In this document: one piece after another, positions 1-9,896 of the stretch
Numbering within the stretch: the first letter of the stretch is position 1
How the letters are laid out: every line of letters begins with the position of its first letter
Source of the DNA: Piezodorus guildinii
Lineage: Eukaryota; Arthropoda; Insecta; Hemiptera; Pentatomidae
Direction of reading: 5' to 3'
DNA length: 64,000 nucleotides
Assembly: GCA_023052935.1 (NCBI GenBank)
Contig: CM041298.1
Span: 124,001-188,000 of the forward strand
Notes under the pieces: generated by a model
What the model was told of the DNA's origin: nothing
Database searches by the model: none
The model's input: only the letters and a program-made list of their open reading frames with translations
Translations under genes and position numbers: made by a program

Positions 1-30
1 ATAAGTTGGGCTAGGATTCCTATGTAAATA

Positions 31-854
31 TTGGGTTGTTTCACATGAAATGTCCGTTTTTATAGTTTCTGAAATACATAAAGGATTTTGCAGGTTTCTG
101 TTGTTTTCTTCCGAATGTTTACATATTTAAAGTAAATAGTTACTAATCCTCTACCTTTGTATTATAAACATTAGCTTCCAAATCAATTACCCACTTTTTA
201 GCATACCTCCAAATATGAACATGGAAACACGCGATTTTTGAGTTTGGGGAAGGGAGTGTTAATGAACGGACCAATCGCATGGAACATGGAAAACGTGACC
301 CGAGGAAGACCTCCGTCCGTAATAGGCAACGATGTCCTCAAACATACAGAAGGAAACCCCTACCAAACAGTTAAAGGACTCTCAGCACAACTAAATACAA
401 GTGTATCTACTGTTTCCAGACATTTAAATTGTATTGGTAAAGTGAAAAATCTCGATAGATGGGTCCCTCATGATCTCACTGAGCGGCAGCAAGACCCCAT
501 GTTTCAAAACATACCGTGGAAAAATCGAAATAACTGGGCTACGAAGTTCTTCCGCACCCACCATATTCTCCCGAATTGTCTCCGACTGATTACCGCCTGT
601 TCAGGAATTTAGACAACTTCGTCAAAGGAAAACTTTTTGAAAATGACGATCAAGTGAAAAGTGCGTTTTCAGATTTTGTTTCACTTCAAAGCTCAGAGTT
701 TTTCAGTCCGGGGATAGAAATGTTGGTGTGGCGTTGGTGAAAATGTGTAGAAAAAGAAGGTAAATACTTCGAATAAAATTATCTTGTTTTCATATCGTAT
801 TTTTAATAAAAATCCTCTACCTTGAAAACGGACATTTCATGTGACACAACCCAA
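31..854 (+). mobile_element. Internally deleted mariner element, copy 1
   Basis: Both ends carry the roughly 30-bp inverted repeat that starts TTGGGTTGT and runs through CACATGAAATGTCCG. A TA precedes the left end; the right flank reads CA, so the target duplication is imperfect. Inside are pieces of a mariner transposase: part of the N-terminal DNA-binding region (RGRPPSVI at about 300-330, then VSRHL and WVPHDLTE) joined directly to the C-terminal part (frame broken, FRNLDNFVKGKLFENDDQVK at about 600-660). The catalytic centre is missing. This copy has lost about 70 further bases near 240 and more near 280 compared with the copy at 13479. It is a dead, non-autonomous element. Confidence 0.88.
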
Positions 855-1023
855 CACATATTGGCTCCTGACTTCGATACCACCTCGTAACAACCCATAG
901 TATGTGTTTTAACGCAATTGGGATCAAATGAAGCCAATTTAAATTTACATATTATTACATATTTGGTTCGAATTTATAAATACATTTTAGGCCTTAATTA
1001 GGGATAAGAGAAACAAGGTAAAA

Positions 1024-1130
1024 AATCTGGTGCGGGCAACACACGACTTTCACTTACCTCGATTTTTTAAAATCAATGAAAGAATTTTCAAATACAGTTA
1101 GAGATAAAAATACGTGAAACTATTAAACTA
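1024..1130 (+). repeat. Repeat D, left-end fragment
   Basis: This starts with ATCTGGTGCGGGCAACACAC followed by TTTCACTTACCT, the left terminus of the dispersed repeat called D here (best complete copy 26009-26920). The D sequence stops where SINE-B begins at 1131. Confidence 0.6.
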
Positions 1131-1311
1131 TCTTTAACGAGTACCTGACATCGCACAGGCTCGGGACCACCTTTTTACGTCTCCTCCGAAGGACGGCATA
1201 ACTAAAGATTTTTTACTCCCATTAAAAAATCCTAGGACCACCTGCGGATTTGAACCCGTGACCTTTGGCACAGGAGGCTGTTATGCTAGCCACCCAGCTA
1301 CAAGTGATCCC
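1131..1311 (-). mobile_element. SINE-B, partial copy
   Basis: Read on the minus strand, a tRNA-like head with an A-box-like block (TGGCTAGCATAAC) and a B box (GGTTCAAATCC) leads into the family body (deeper copies 52950-53224 and 58484-58764). The 3' half of the consensus is missing here. Confidence 0.8.
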
Positions 1312-1890
1312 TTATTTGTACCTTCAAATGTATTTATAAATTCTTAAATTGATTTTAATAACGGAGGTAAGTGCGAGCACCAGATTTTTTATTTCCGAAA
1401 AAGGAAAATCCGTTGTACAGACGGTTAACATAATTTGCAGTGTGTATGGTCTTAGGACAGCGGTTTTCAATAAAAAAATTTTTGCTTATTCAAATTATTT
1501 TATAACCCAATACAAAAATTATGGAATTAATAAATATTTACGTCCAATGGCGATGGTATATGTAGTTGCTTTTGAGATGAAAGTCCAGATTCCTGAACCT
1601 TATTCCGAAAATCGATGGCCTCTGTATTTTCCAAACGATGAAGTAGCAATAGAAGAGAAGAGAAAAGGATTTGAGAAAAAGAAAGAAAATAGAATATTGA
1701 ATAGGATTGGAAGGTAGTGTAGCCAGTCCCTCGGCTGGCAGGCGGCCAACCAGTCTCCTTCTCCGTATTATCTTCCTCTTTAAGGACATTAACCCAAAAT
1801 TAATAACGAAAATATTATCAATAATTATTGTTTGATACGAAAAGTTTGAGGCGACCTATGGTTTGCATCAATTACTCTGTTTTTTTATTA
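1312..1890. other. Unassigned AT-rich stretch left of the errantivirus
   Basis: An open frame of 122 codons (1349-1717, +) has no recognisable motif, biased composition and no splice context; I do not call it a gene. Near 1845-1875 the sequence GCGACCTATGGTTTGCATCAA recurs in reverse near 11165-11195, so part of this stretch is another old repeat. Confidence 0.4.
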
Positions 1891-2176
1891 AGTCACGCCA
1901 CCATGAGGCCATAGTGCACCTGCAGATCACACCATATTCCTTGAATCTTATTCAGCAGTCCTATTAACCTTTATATACCCTGTCCCTTCTCCCAGGGATC
2001 ACTCTCTTCAAGTCCTCGCAGTAATTACGGTACGTAATCTATGTCAGATCTAGTATAGCCATATTGTTATTATCAAGATTGTCATTATTGTCTTTTAAAG
2101 TGTTATTATCGATATTTTGTAACTTTTGAATAAAAAAAATATTTTTTTTTTCAATAACGAGCACGAACACCAAAAT
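1891..2176 (+). repeat. 5' LTR of errantivirus
   Basis: It begins AGTCACGCCACCATGAGG and ends CACCAAAAT immediately before the primer-binding site. The copy at 9082-9367 is the same length and differs at two sites (C/T in the CACACYATATTCC block and A/T in the A-rich block after TTTTGAATAAA). Promoter and polyadenylation signals should lie here; AATAAA is visible near the 3' end. Confidence 0.95.
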
Positions 2177-2194
2177 TGGCGCCCAAACAGGGAC
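2177..2194 (+). other. Primer-binding site, tRNA-Lys type
   Basis: The 18 bases TGGCGCCCAAACAGGGAC directly abut the 5' LTR. From known retroviral primer sites, this matches the 3' end of tRNA-Lys at 17 of 18 positions, the primer also used by gypsy. Confidence 0.85.
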
Positions 2195-2537
2195 TGCATA
2201 TTTTTATCGCAGTTTTAAGAACCGAGTTTCCGCAGATCCGAACTTTTTCCGCAAATCCAGAATTAGGACTACCGCCTAGGATTCCTCACCTGTGAAGACT
2301 CAAGATTTTGGCTTACCTACCGAGGACTACCAACTTCGAGATCTTCAGATTCTGGACGAGTTCACTCACCCCGAGCATCTCGCAACGCAGGCAAAGTCTC
2401 TTATCTGCACTCAACCTTGGCCGGACTTCACTGTCGTCAGGTATCCAGCTCAAGGACAGATCTTCACACCCCGTCGAAGATTATTTTGACAGCGTACTCA
2501 ATTTTTGTAAGTTAATTTCCTTTACTATTGTAATTTT

Positions 2538-3668
2538 ATGTCTGATGATTATTTAAATTCTTTAATCCTGCGAGTAAATAATTTAATATTAACTACAAAT
2601 ATGGCAAGCTTTCAAATTAAATCGGCAGACTACGATCATATCCCTAATTTTAATGGAAATCCACACAATCTGTTAAAATTCGTGACAGTTTGTAGACAAG
2701 TTTACCAAATCGTGTGTAAACCGGACAACTCGTTTAAGGAACTAAACGAACAAAGATTATTAAGTAAACTTTTAGCAAAACTTACGGATGAAGCTGATTA
2801 TATAAATACAACGTGCGAATTTAGTCGTGTTGAAGAATTACTAAATTATCTCGAAAGAACCTTCAGAGACAGCCGCTCAATTGAACAATTATCGCATGAA
2901 TTATTTAATAACAAAATACATCATAAGGAACACCCTCTTGATTTCCTTCAAAGAATTGATAAGATCCGCACTTTAATAATTTCTAAACATCGGATAGAAA
3001 ACACACCAAATAGAGAAACAATTATTAGCGCATTAGAGAAAAGTATTCTTTATTTTTTTTACACTAACATGCCCCTTCACATAAGAACATATCTTATGAC
3101 TAAAGCAGAAAAGTTAAGAACATTAGATGATTTGAGAAATTTAATTCAGAATGAGAACCATCTACTCTTCGATGACCTCATAAATTCGGGAAATATGAGA
3201 AGACCCGGAGAACATGATTACAAAAGAGGCTTCGACCATAAGAAAAAGTTCGATAAAAAACATCACAAACGATTTAATAATTGGCAAAATCCCAATAACC
3301 CGTATAACCCACATAATCAAAGACAAGAGCATCAATATCGACAACAAGAACCTCCACAAGACTACCGGCAGAATAATAATAATAATAATTATTACCAACA
3401 ATGGCCCCGTCAAGAACAACAAAGGTATTTCAACGGTTCAGGTCGATACCGGAATCAAAATTATAATAATAATAAGAAAGATGAAAATCCAACTGTATCC
3501 ATGAGAACAGTTAGCGCATTCGGGAATAAACCGAAACAGCCTAATTTCCAAATTCAGCAAGAAGACCCGAAAGACCAAGAAATCAGAGAATTAAGAGAGA
3601 AATTAGAAAAATTAGATCCAAATAATTCTTTTTTAGAGAAAGGCCCGCCAGACAATCAAAACACATAA
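2538..3668 (+). CDS. gag: Errantivirus Gag polyprotein
   Basis: The open frame is 376 codons; the first ATG is at 2538, and a second in-frame Met at 2601 (MASFQIKSADYD) is an equally good start. Gag packages the element's RNA into particles. The N-terminal 230 residues look like an alpha-helical capsid-type domain (IPNFNGNPHNLLKFV; then a block with FRDSRSIEQLSHELF). The C-terminal third is low complexity, rich in Asn, Gln, His and Arg, and would serve as an RNA-binding tail. No CCHC zinc knuckle is visible, as is usual for errantiviral Gag. The frame ends at TAA 3666-3668, about 30 bases after a -1 slippery heptamer, so Pol is made as a Gag-Pol fusion. Family call is from position and composition. 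Confidence 0.88.
   Translation: MSDDYLNSLILRVNNLILTTNMASFQIKSADYDHIPNFNGNPHNLLKFVTVCRQVYQIVCKPDNSFKELNEQRLLSKLLAKLTDEADYINTTCEFSRVEELLNYLERTFRDSRSIEQLSHELFNNKIHHKEHPLDFLQRIDKIRTLIISKHRIENTPNRETIISALEKSILYFFYTNMPLHIRTYLMTKAEKLRTLDDLRNLIQNENHLLFDDLINSGNMRRPGEHDYKRGFDHKKKFDKKHHKRFNNWQNPNNPYNPHNQRQEHQYRQQEPPQDYRQNNNNNNYYQQWPRQEQQRYFNGSGRYRNQNYNNNKKDENPTVSMRTVSAFGNKPKQPNFQIQQEDPKDQEIRELREKLEKLDPNNSFLEKGPPDNQNT
3629..3635 (+). promoter_or_regulatory. -1 ribosomal frameshift site, TTTTTTA
   Basis: In the gag frame the bases read T-TTT-TTA, the classical X-XXY-YYZ heptamer in the right phase. Slipping back one base moves the ribosome from the gag frame into the protease-pol frame, which is open from here to 7519. 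I did not identify a convincing downstream pseudoknot by eye. Confidence 0.8.
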
Positions 3669-6600
3669 AAGAAGAGAATAAAAGCCAACTGCCTTATGTT
3701 AAAGACCACGCGAATCGTAAATGGCTTATTGATACCGGATCTTGGAAGAATTATATAAGACCAGACATTGTACCACCAGATGTTGAAAGAGAAAAAGAAA
3801 ATTTTACAATAAAAACAGCAACCGGAGAAGAACTTGGCACGGAATCTATTTCAGTTTATTGCAGAAATAATTTTCTTAAAAACCCCGAAAAAATAAAATT
3901 TTATCTATTTAATTTCAGTCCCAATTACGAAATACTACTAGGAAATGAGACAATGAGGGAAATGAAATTTAATATCGATTTCGAAACCAACAAAATAAAA
4001 ACTCGCTATACAGAGTTTGATTTTATTATGGAAGACGAAGTTTTAAAATTAGTTTTGAAAGAAGGCGAAAATCAGATAAAAGTAGAACAAAATAAAAATC
4101 TATATTTTATTGACTATGAAGATGATAAGATTAAAATTAAACCTGGCATCTATGATCAAAATATAATAATCGACAGTAAAGTTAACGAAACCATATATTT
4201 ACCTTTATACTATTTGCAAAAAGAAGAAGTAGAATTAACAGATTCTAATAAAAAAGGAAACCATGAAATAATAAAACAAATCCCCCAACTAATCAGAACC
4301 GACCATATACCTCCTCAAGAAAAATCAAATTTAATTAAATTATTATCGAAATATCCATCAGTATTTAAGACTGAAAATGATCCCCTTTCAGCCACTGATT
4401 TATTGGAGCATAAGATTAAAACAAAAACCGAAGACCCGATATATTCGAAAAATTACAGATATCCCCACCAATTCAAAGAAAATATTAAGGAAGAAATTAA
4501 AAAGATGTTAGAATCCAAAATAATAAGACCCAGCAATTCCCCTTACAATTCTCCCGTTTGGATTGTCCCGAAAAAGCCAGACGCATCAGGAAAAAGAAAA
4601 ATACGAATGGTGATTGATTACAGGAAATTAAATCGAGAAACAACCCCGGATAAATTCCCCATTCCTAATATTGAAGACCTTTTAGGCAAATTAGGAAAAG
4701 CGACGATATTTACAGCAATGGACCTTTGCTCAGGCTTCCATCAAATAAAAGTCGAAGAAAGTTCTATCCCAAAAACAGCATTTTCTACAGATCAAGGCCA
4801 CTTTGAATTCCTTCGCATGCCATTTGGACTCAGTAATGCCCCAGCAACGTTTCAAAGAGCCATGAATATCATTTTTTCAGATTCTATTAACGTTTTAGTC
4901 TATATGGACGATATTATAATTTTTTCTGAAAATTACAAAGATCATTGGAAACATTTAGAAGAAACTCTTAAAAAGTTAGAAAAACATAACTTAAAGATTC
5001 AGCTCGATAAGACAGAATTTTGCAAGAAAGAATTGTTATTCCTCGGACATATTATCAGCGAACGCGGCATAGAACCTAATCCAGAAAAGATAAAAGCAGT
5101 AAAAGATTTTAAACTCCCTAAAAATGAAAAAGAAATTAAAAGCTTTTTAGGATTAACTGGTTTCTATAGGAAAATGATACCAAATTACGCAAAGATAGCT
5201 TCCCCATTAACGAGATGTCTTCGAAAAGATCAAAAAGAAATCAAACCAGAGTTATATGAAAACGCTTTTGAGAAATTGAAACAACTTGTATGTAGTAGCC
5301 CCATTTTGCAAATTCCAGATTTCAATCAGGACTTTTTCTTAACAACTGACGCAAGTAATTTCGCCATTGGTGCAGTATTAGCACAGAAGAAAGATGGAAA
5401 AGAACTCCCTGTATGTTTTGCATCCAGAACACTTAATAAAGCAGAACAAAATTACTCAACAACGGAAAAGGAATGTTTAGCCATTATTTGGGCTTGCAAT
5501 CATTTTCGACCCTACTTATACGGTAGAAAATTTTTCATATATTCAGATCACAAACCTTTAGAATATTTAAGAACGTGTAAAACACAGAACGCCAGATTAA
5601 TTAGATGGAAATTATTGTTAGAAGATTTCGAATATGACATAAAATACATTGAAGGAAAGGCTAATAAAGTCGCCGATCATTTATCCCGTTACCCTATTGA
5701 AGAAAGGAAATTAAAAGAACCAGAATTTGATATTTTTCATACAGAAAATTCTCCTAATAACTATTCACAAGAAATCGTAGATTTATTACAAGAAATGGGA
5801 ATAGAAGAAACCCAAGAAGAAGCTAACAATGAAAACTTAGAAGGAATTAATAATGATGAAAACATAGAAGAAAATAATAATGGTGAACACCAAGAAATAA
5901 TTCAAGATGATATATCTTCTTTAGCAACGCAGCACTCCACAGAATCCTCCGATAACAGAATCTTAATAGTTGATGATAAATCTAGACCAGTAAATGTTGA
6001 GAAAAATCAAATAATAATAAAAAAGGGACACGCGAAAATTCAACGCGAAACAATATTCAATAATAAGCAAAGAACAACAATTGAATTTACTTGGCCTTAT
6101 CATGAAAAAGATTTTGAAATAGAAGAAAAACTTTTAGAAATCTTAAGACCAAATATAACTTACGGCATATACTGCTCACCCATATCAGATTCTATAGAAA
6201 GTGAAAATAATTGGTATAATGCATTATTTAATAAAGTTGCATCACTCATTAGAGAAAAATTTCCCACAAATAGAATTAAAAGATATTATAAACTATTGCC
6301 AGATGTAAAGAACACGGAAGACCAGAAATTACTTATCCTTGATTATCATATCGCCAAGACATGCCACAGAGGTATAAATGAAACATATTTAGTTTTGAAA
6401 ACCAAATTTTATTGGCCCAATATGAAAGATCATATCACAGAAATTATAAACAAATGTGACACATGTGGAAAAGGCAAATACGATAGAAGACCTATAAAAC
6501 AAAAATTTAAAATTACTCCCACACCTGAGAAACCCTTTACAGATTTAATGATTGATACCTTACACATGAGTAATTATTACATTTATTTAATAGTAGATAC

Positions 6601-7519
6601 TTTTTCCAAAAGAATATTTTCTTATTACGCAACGAGTTATAATGCCATAGAAAGCATGAAAGTATTGAAAAAATATTTAGCATATTTTCCAAAACCCCAA
6701 AAAATATCATGTGACAACGGAAGAGAATTCGACAATAACTTGTTTAAAGATTTTCTAAACTACTTAAATATTGAATTACATTATACTACCCCCAATCACC
6801 CTAACTCTCTTGGATTGCTTAATCGAGCAAGCTCTTCGTTATTAGAAATTTTAAGACTTATAAACATAGAAAACAAAGATGATAAAGAGGAAGATAAGTT
6901 AGAGCAAGCAACGACAGCATATAATAATTCCCTTAATCAAGATCTTAAAATGACCCCTAACGAAATAACTTTCGGTATCACTAATGAAACTTATAATGAA
7001 TCCCCGGAAATAAAAGAATATCTTGTTCATGAGTACCATCGGAAAATGAAGCAGCTTTTCGAAATAACTAAGAAAGGTATAGAACAAAATAAAGAGAGAA
7101 AAATAGGCAAGTTAAATGAAAATAGAGAAGACATAGAAATCCCGGAAGATGTGTATATAAAGAGACAACAGAAAAAGAAAATAGATCCTAAATACGAAAA
7201 AGGAAAGTATGTTGATAAAAGATTTCAAAATAGAAATAAAGGTAGAAAGAAAAAACTCCACCCTGATCAAGTCAAACGACCGAAAAAGGTCACTAAGAAA
7301 AAGAAATCAAATAATAATAATAATAAACCTAGTACAAGTCAAAAAAACCCAGAAATAACTGATGAAGATATTGAGAATGTCATAAAAGAAATAGAAACGT
7401 CTAATGTTACAGGAGTCAGCCAAGATGACTTTGAGTTCGACGACGAATTGTTTCAAGTATCTTCTGATCGCAGCGCTTACGGTTCAGATACAGACCCTGC
7501 TAATACAAGATTTATCTGA
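3635..7519 (+). CDS. pol: Errantivirus Pol: protease, reverse transcriptase, RNase H, integrase
   Basis: It is reached by -1 frameshifting, so there is no own start; the first ATG of the frame is at 3953. Order: aspartic protease with DTGS (3731-3742); RT with YMDD box near 4901; RNase H with TDAS (about 5346) and YSDHKPLEY; a spacer rich in Glu and Asn (5750-6000); integrase with an HHCC-type zinc region ending CDTC (about 6463) and the catalytic core. Catalytic Asp residues are visible at 6554-6556 and 6713-6715. The residue 36 positions after the second Asp, where DD35E integrases carry Glu, is Asn (AAT 6821-6823, context GLLNRAS). Family knowledge says that Glu is essential, so this copy is probably unable to integrate by itself. 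The lysine-rich C-terminus overlaps env by 116 bases. Confidence 0.93.
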   Translation, partial: RERPARQSKHIKEENKSQLPYVKDHANRKWLIDTGSWKNYIRPDIVPPDVEREKENFTIKTATGEELGTESISVYCRNNFLKNPEKIKFYLFNFSPNYEILLGNETMREMKFNIDFETNKIKTRYTEFDFIMEDEVLKLVLKEGENQIKVEQNKNLYFIDYEDDKIKIKPGIYDQNIIIDSKVNETIYLPLYYLQKEEVELTDSNKKGNHEIIKQIPQLIRTDHIPPQEKSNLIKLLSKYPSVFKTENDPLSATDLLEHKIKTKTEDPIYSKNYRYPHQFKENIKEEIKKMLESKIIRPSNSPYNSPVWIVPKKPDASGKRKIRMVIDYRKLNRETTPDKFPIPNIEDLLGKLGKATIFTAMDLCSGFHQIKVEESSIPKTAFSTDQGHFEFLRMPFGLSNAPATFQRAMNIIFSDSINVLVYMDDIIIFSENYKDHWKHLEETLKKLEKHNLKIQLDKTEFCKKELLFLGHIISERGIEPNPEKIKAVKDFKLPKNEKEIKSFLGLTGFYRKMIPNYAKIASPLTRCLRKDQKEIKPELYENAFEKLKQLVCSSPILQIPDFNQDFFLTTDASNFAIGAVLAQKKDGKELPVCFASRTLNKAEQNYSTTEKECLAIIWACNHFRPYLYGRKFFIYSDHKPLEYLRTCKTQNARLIRWKLLLEDFEYDIKYIEGKANKVADHLSRYPIEERKLKEPEFDIFHTENSPNNYSQEIVDLLQEMGIEETQEEANNENLEGINNDENIEENNNGEHQEIIQDDISSLATQHSTESSDNRILIVDDKSRPVNVEKNQIIIKKGHAKIQRETIFNNKQRTTIEFTWPYHEKDFEIEEKLLEILRPNITYGIYCSPISDSIESENNWYNALFNKVASLIREKFPTNRIKRYYKLLPDVKNTEDQKLLILDYHIAKTCHRGINETYLVLKTKFYWPNMKDHITEIINKCDTCGKGKYDRRPIKQKFKITPTPEKPFTDLMIDTLHMSNYYIYLIVDTFSKRIFSYYATSYNAIESMKVLKKYLAYFPKPQKISCDNGREFDNNLFKDFLNYLNIELHYTTPNHPNSLGLLNRASSSLLEILRLINIENKDDKEEDKLEQATTAYNNSLNQDLKMTPNEITFGITNETYNESPEIKEYLVHEYHRKMKQLFEITKKGIEQNKERKIGKLNENREDIEIPEDVYIKRQQKKKIDPKYEKGKYVDKRFQNRNKGRKKKLHPDQVKRPKKVTKKKKSNNNNNKPSTSQKNPEITDEDIENVIKEIETSNVTGVSQDDFEFDDELFQVSSDRSAYGSDTDPANTRFI

Positions 7520-9041
7520 CGGACCAGGAGCATCCATCGTACAAATTAATCCATCTTTTATAATTGAAGATTGGTACACATTTTTACATTATAAGAATCT
7601 TACAAATTTAACAAGAGAAATTCAAACCCTTAAGATTAGCATTGACGTATTAACAATTAGTAATGAATATAAAACTTTGCATAATATTATTGAACAAAAA
7701 TATAACAAGATATTAGAAAAAATTAATCATATTGTAAATATAAATCGGAATAACCGATCAAAAAGAGGTTTAATTAACGGACTAGGCAATGCTATTAGTT
7801 GGCTCACCGGCAATATGGACGCCGATGACAAAGAAAAGTATGATAATATTTTAAATAAAATCGAGAGAAATATGTATCACATAGAGCATAATGAAAATGT
7901 TAGATTAGGATTAAATAAAGAATTAACATCTAAACTTAATAAAGAAATAATTGTTTTAAATAAATATAAGGATAGTATAGAAAAAATAAATAATTTTACA
8001 GATTTAGCTCTTACTAAGTTAATGTATCATGATTTATTAGCCGTATTAGATTTAGTAGAAAATCAATTAAATGATATAGAATTTTCCTTAGAACAATGTA
8101 AATTAGGAATTACCCATCCAAGCATATTAACGACTAGAGAACTAGAACAATTAAACATACCGTTCGGAGAACCAATCACAGAAAATGTAGAATTAAACTG
8201 GTTACTTAGCTCCACATTTTGTTCCCTATCAGATACAGGATTAATTTATTATTTTATTAAAATCCCTTTGAAATCATTGCCAAAAACAACTTATTATGCT
8301 ATGTCATATCCAGTTACAAGGAATAATAAAGTCATTACTCTAAAGATTAAAGAACAACTAATCATTAGATTTAAAAATTCGTTTTACAATGGAAATTGTA
8401 TTAAATTCAATAATCATCATTACTGTAAAGACATGATAGAGATTAAGGACAAATGTATTTTAGAATTATGTAAGAATATAGAATTAAATGATTGTAAAGC
8501 TGTAGAAATAAGAACAAACCCTATAATCAAACTTATACCCACATTACACCAATATTTAACCTTTAATATTAGCAATGTAACAACTAGTGTAACAAACACA
8601 CAAATGTATCATCTACCATCTACTAGCCTCCTTAATCTTAATGAAAAAGAGAAATTTGTAAATATAAATGTACCACTTTCTTATGTTGACAATGTAAATA
8701 TTCCTTTTATTTCCTATCATTCTGTTAATAATAAAACTATTGTATCAACAAATTTTACTTTTGAGGAATTACAACAAATAGACTTAAGTAATATAGAAAT
8801 AGAAGAATTAGAACCTTATGATATAACTGTATCCCAATTTATTTCTTATATATTTTATGTAATATGTTTATATCTTTTATGCTATAATCTTTATCGTCAG
8901 TATTGTAAACTGGAATTACTGTGTTCTAATCCTTCAAATGATAATCCAAGTACCCATCCTCAACCACCTGAATGTTTTGATGGCAGAGCCAGAGCTTGGT
9001 TTCAATATTTACAGAATAGACAAACCGTCCCAAATCCTTAA
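7404..9041 (+). CDS. env: Errantivirus envelope protein, baculovirus F-like
   Basis: The open frame is 545 codons and overlaps the end of pol in another frame; in errantiviruses it is translated from a spliced RNA. A hydrophobic signal-like segment lies at residues 15-35. A furin-type site, RSKR, lies at about residues 118-121, directly followed by a Gly-rich hydrophobic stretch (GLINGLGNAISWL), the arrangement of baculovirus F and gypsy-type Env fusion proteins. There are many N-x-S/T sites in the ectodomain, and a predicted transmembrane helix around residues 475-500 (SYIFYVICLYLLCYNL) followed by a cytoplasmic tail of about 45 residues. No in-frame stop is seen. The assignment follows from position, cleavage site and topology; functionality cannot be judged. 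Confidence 0.88.
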   Translation: MLQESAKMTLSSTTNCFKYLLIAALTVQIQTLLIQDLSDGPGASIVQINPSFIIEDWYTFLHYKNLTNLTREIQTLKISIDVLTISNEYKTLHNIIEQKYNKILEKINHIVNINRNNRSKRGLINGLGNAISWLTGNMDADDKEKYDNILNKIERNMYHIEHNENVRLGLNKELTSKLNKEIIVLNKYKDSIEKINNFTDLALTKLMYHDLLAVLDLVENQLNDIEFSLEQCKLGITHPSILTTRELEQLNIPFGEPITENVELNWLLSSTFCSLSDTGLIYYFIKIPLKSLPKTTYYAMSYPVTRNNKVITLKIKEQLIIRFKNSFYNGNCIKFNNHHYCKDMIEIKDKCILELCKNIELNDCKAVEIRTNPIIKLIPTLHQYLTFNISNVTTSVTNTQMYHLPSTSLLNLNEKEKFVNINVPLSYVDNVNIPFISYHSVNNKTIVSTNFTFEELQQIDLSNIEIEELEPYDITVSQFISYIFYVICLYLLCYNLYRQYCKLELLCSNPSNDNPSTHPQPPECFDGRARAWFQYLQNRQTVPNP

Positions 9042-9070
9042 ATTTAGAGTTCAGTGGGCTTCACTCTCAT

Positions 9071-9081
9071 AAGGACGGAGG
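9071..9081 (+). other. Polypurine tract
   Basis: AAGGACGGAGG lies immediately upstream of the 3' LTR, where the plus-strand primer is expected; it contains one pyrimidine. Confidence 0.6.
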
Positions 9082-9367
9082 AGTCACGCCACCATGAGGC
9101 CATAGTGCACCTGCAGATCACACTATATTCCTTGAATCTTATTCAGCAGTCCTATTAACCTTTATATACCCTGTCCCTTCTCCCAGGGATCACTCTCTTC
9201 AAGTCCTCGCAGTAATTACGGTACGTAATCTATGTCAGATCTAGTATAGCCATATTGTTATTATCAAGATTGTCATTATTGTCTTTTAAAGTGTTATTAT
9301 CGATATTTTGTAACTTTTGAATAAATAAAATATTTTTTTTTTCAATAACGAGCACGAACACCAAAAT
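9082..9367 (+). repeat. 3' LTR of errantivirus
   Basis: It matches the 5' LTR over 286 bases with two substitutions. The following 240 bases (9368-9610) hold nothing I recognise. Confidence 0.95.
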
Positions 9368-9610
9368 TTTATATCAATTACGGATTTTTTTCTCTTTGTG
9401 TATTATGTGGGTCGCACGACGCAATCATTCTTTTTAAACGTCCTTTAATGAAAAACGAAAATGACCTGTGTAGTGAACTTCTTACAACTTTAGCAGTCAA
9501 GAAATCAATTAATCAAACTAAAAATAAAATTTATCTTCTCATTTCTCCTTAGGGGATTAACTAGACTATAAATGGAGCCCCAGACACAAAAATCACATTT
9601 ATTTTTATCA

Positions 9611-9862
9611 GGAGCGGCGTGGCCTATTAGATAGAGCGCTAGTCTACTGTGCTCTGGGTCCTGGGTTCGAATCCCGGTTGTGACGGAATATTATTTAATC
9701 TGTTATTTCAGTCGGGGGGCGATCCTGGGGTATGGAGACCCTCCTGGGCAGACCCAGCCTCTATAAATGAGGAAAACCTGGCGGCTAAGCGTGATCTCGG
9801 CCGAATCACCTCATTGCACAGCCGTTGGTCTTGAAACAGTACGAATCTCTACATTACGCTAG
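9611..9862 (+). mobile_element. SINE-A, 3'-truncated copy
   Basis: A tRNA-derived head has an A box (TGGCCTATTAGATAG) and a strong B box (GGGTTCGAATCCC), followed by the family body (CTGTTATTTCAGTCGGGGGG, then GGCGGCTAAGCGTGATCTCGG). It is the best-preserved head among at least eight copies in this window. Confidence 0.85.
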
Positions 9863-9896
9863 AAGTCTCAGTAATAATTATATTTAATAAAATTAT

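Larger units (their letters stand above)
1891..9367 (+). mobile_element. Env-bearing Ty3/gypsy retroelement (insect errantivirus), near complete
   Basis: Two 286-bp LTRs (1891-2176 and 9082-9367) flank a tRNA-Lys-like primer site, gag, pol and env in the standard errantivirus order, with a polypurine tract before the right LTR. The LTRs begin AGT and end AAT, as in the gypsy group, and differ by only two substitutions that I can see, so the insertion is recent. The four bases outside the LTRs (atta and ttta) do not match exactly, so the target duplication is unproven. All three reading frames are open over their full length, but the integrase carries a substitution at a catalytic position (see pol). 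It is an endogenous insect element, not a host gene. Confidence 0.95.

Noticed and set aside
1349..1717. 122-codon plus-strand gene
   Set aside because: Compositionally biased, no motif, no splice or promoter context, and next to mobile DNA.
1860..9390. Long direct repeat ATCAATTAC flanking the errantivirus
   Set aside because: The motif is not adjacent to the LTRs and errantivirus duplications are about 4 bp; probably coincidence in AT-rich DNA.
9611..9690. tRNA gene
   Set aside because: A and B boxes are good, but the sequence recurs many times with a fixed non-tRNA body and tail, so it is a SINE head; cloverleaf pairing does not hold across copies.
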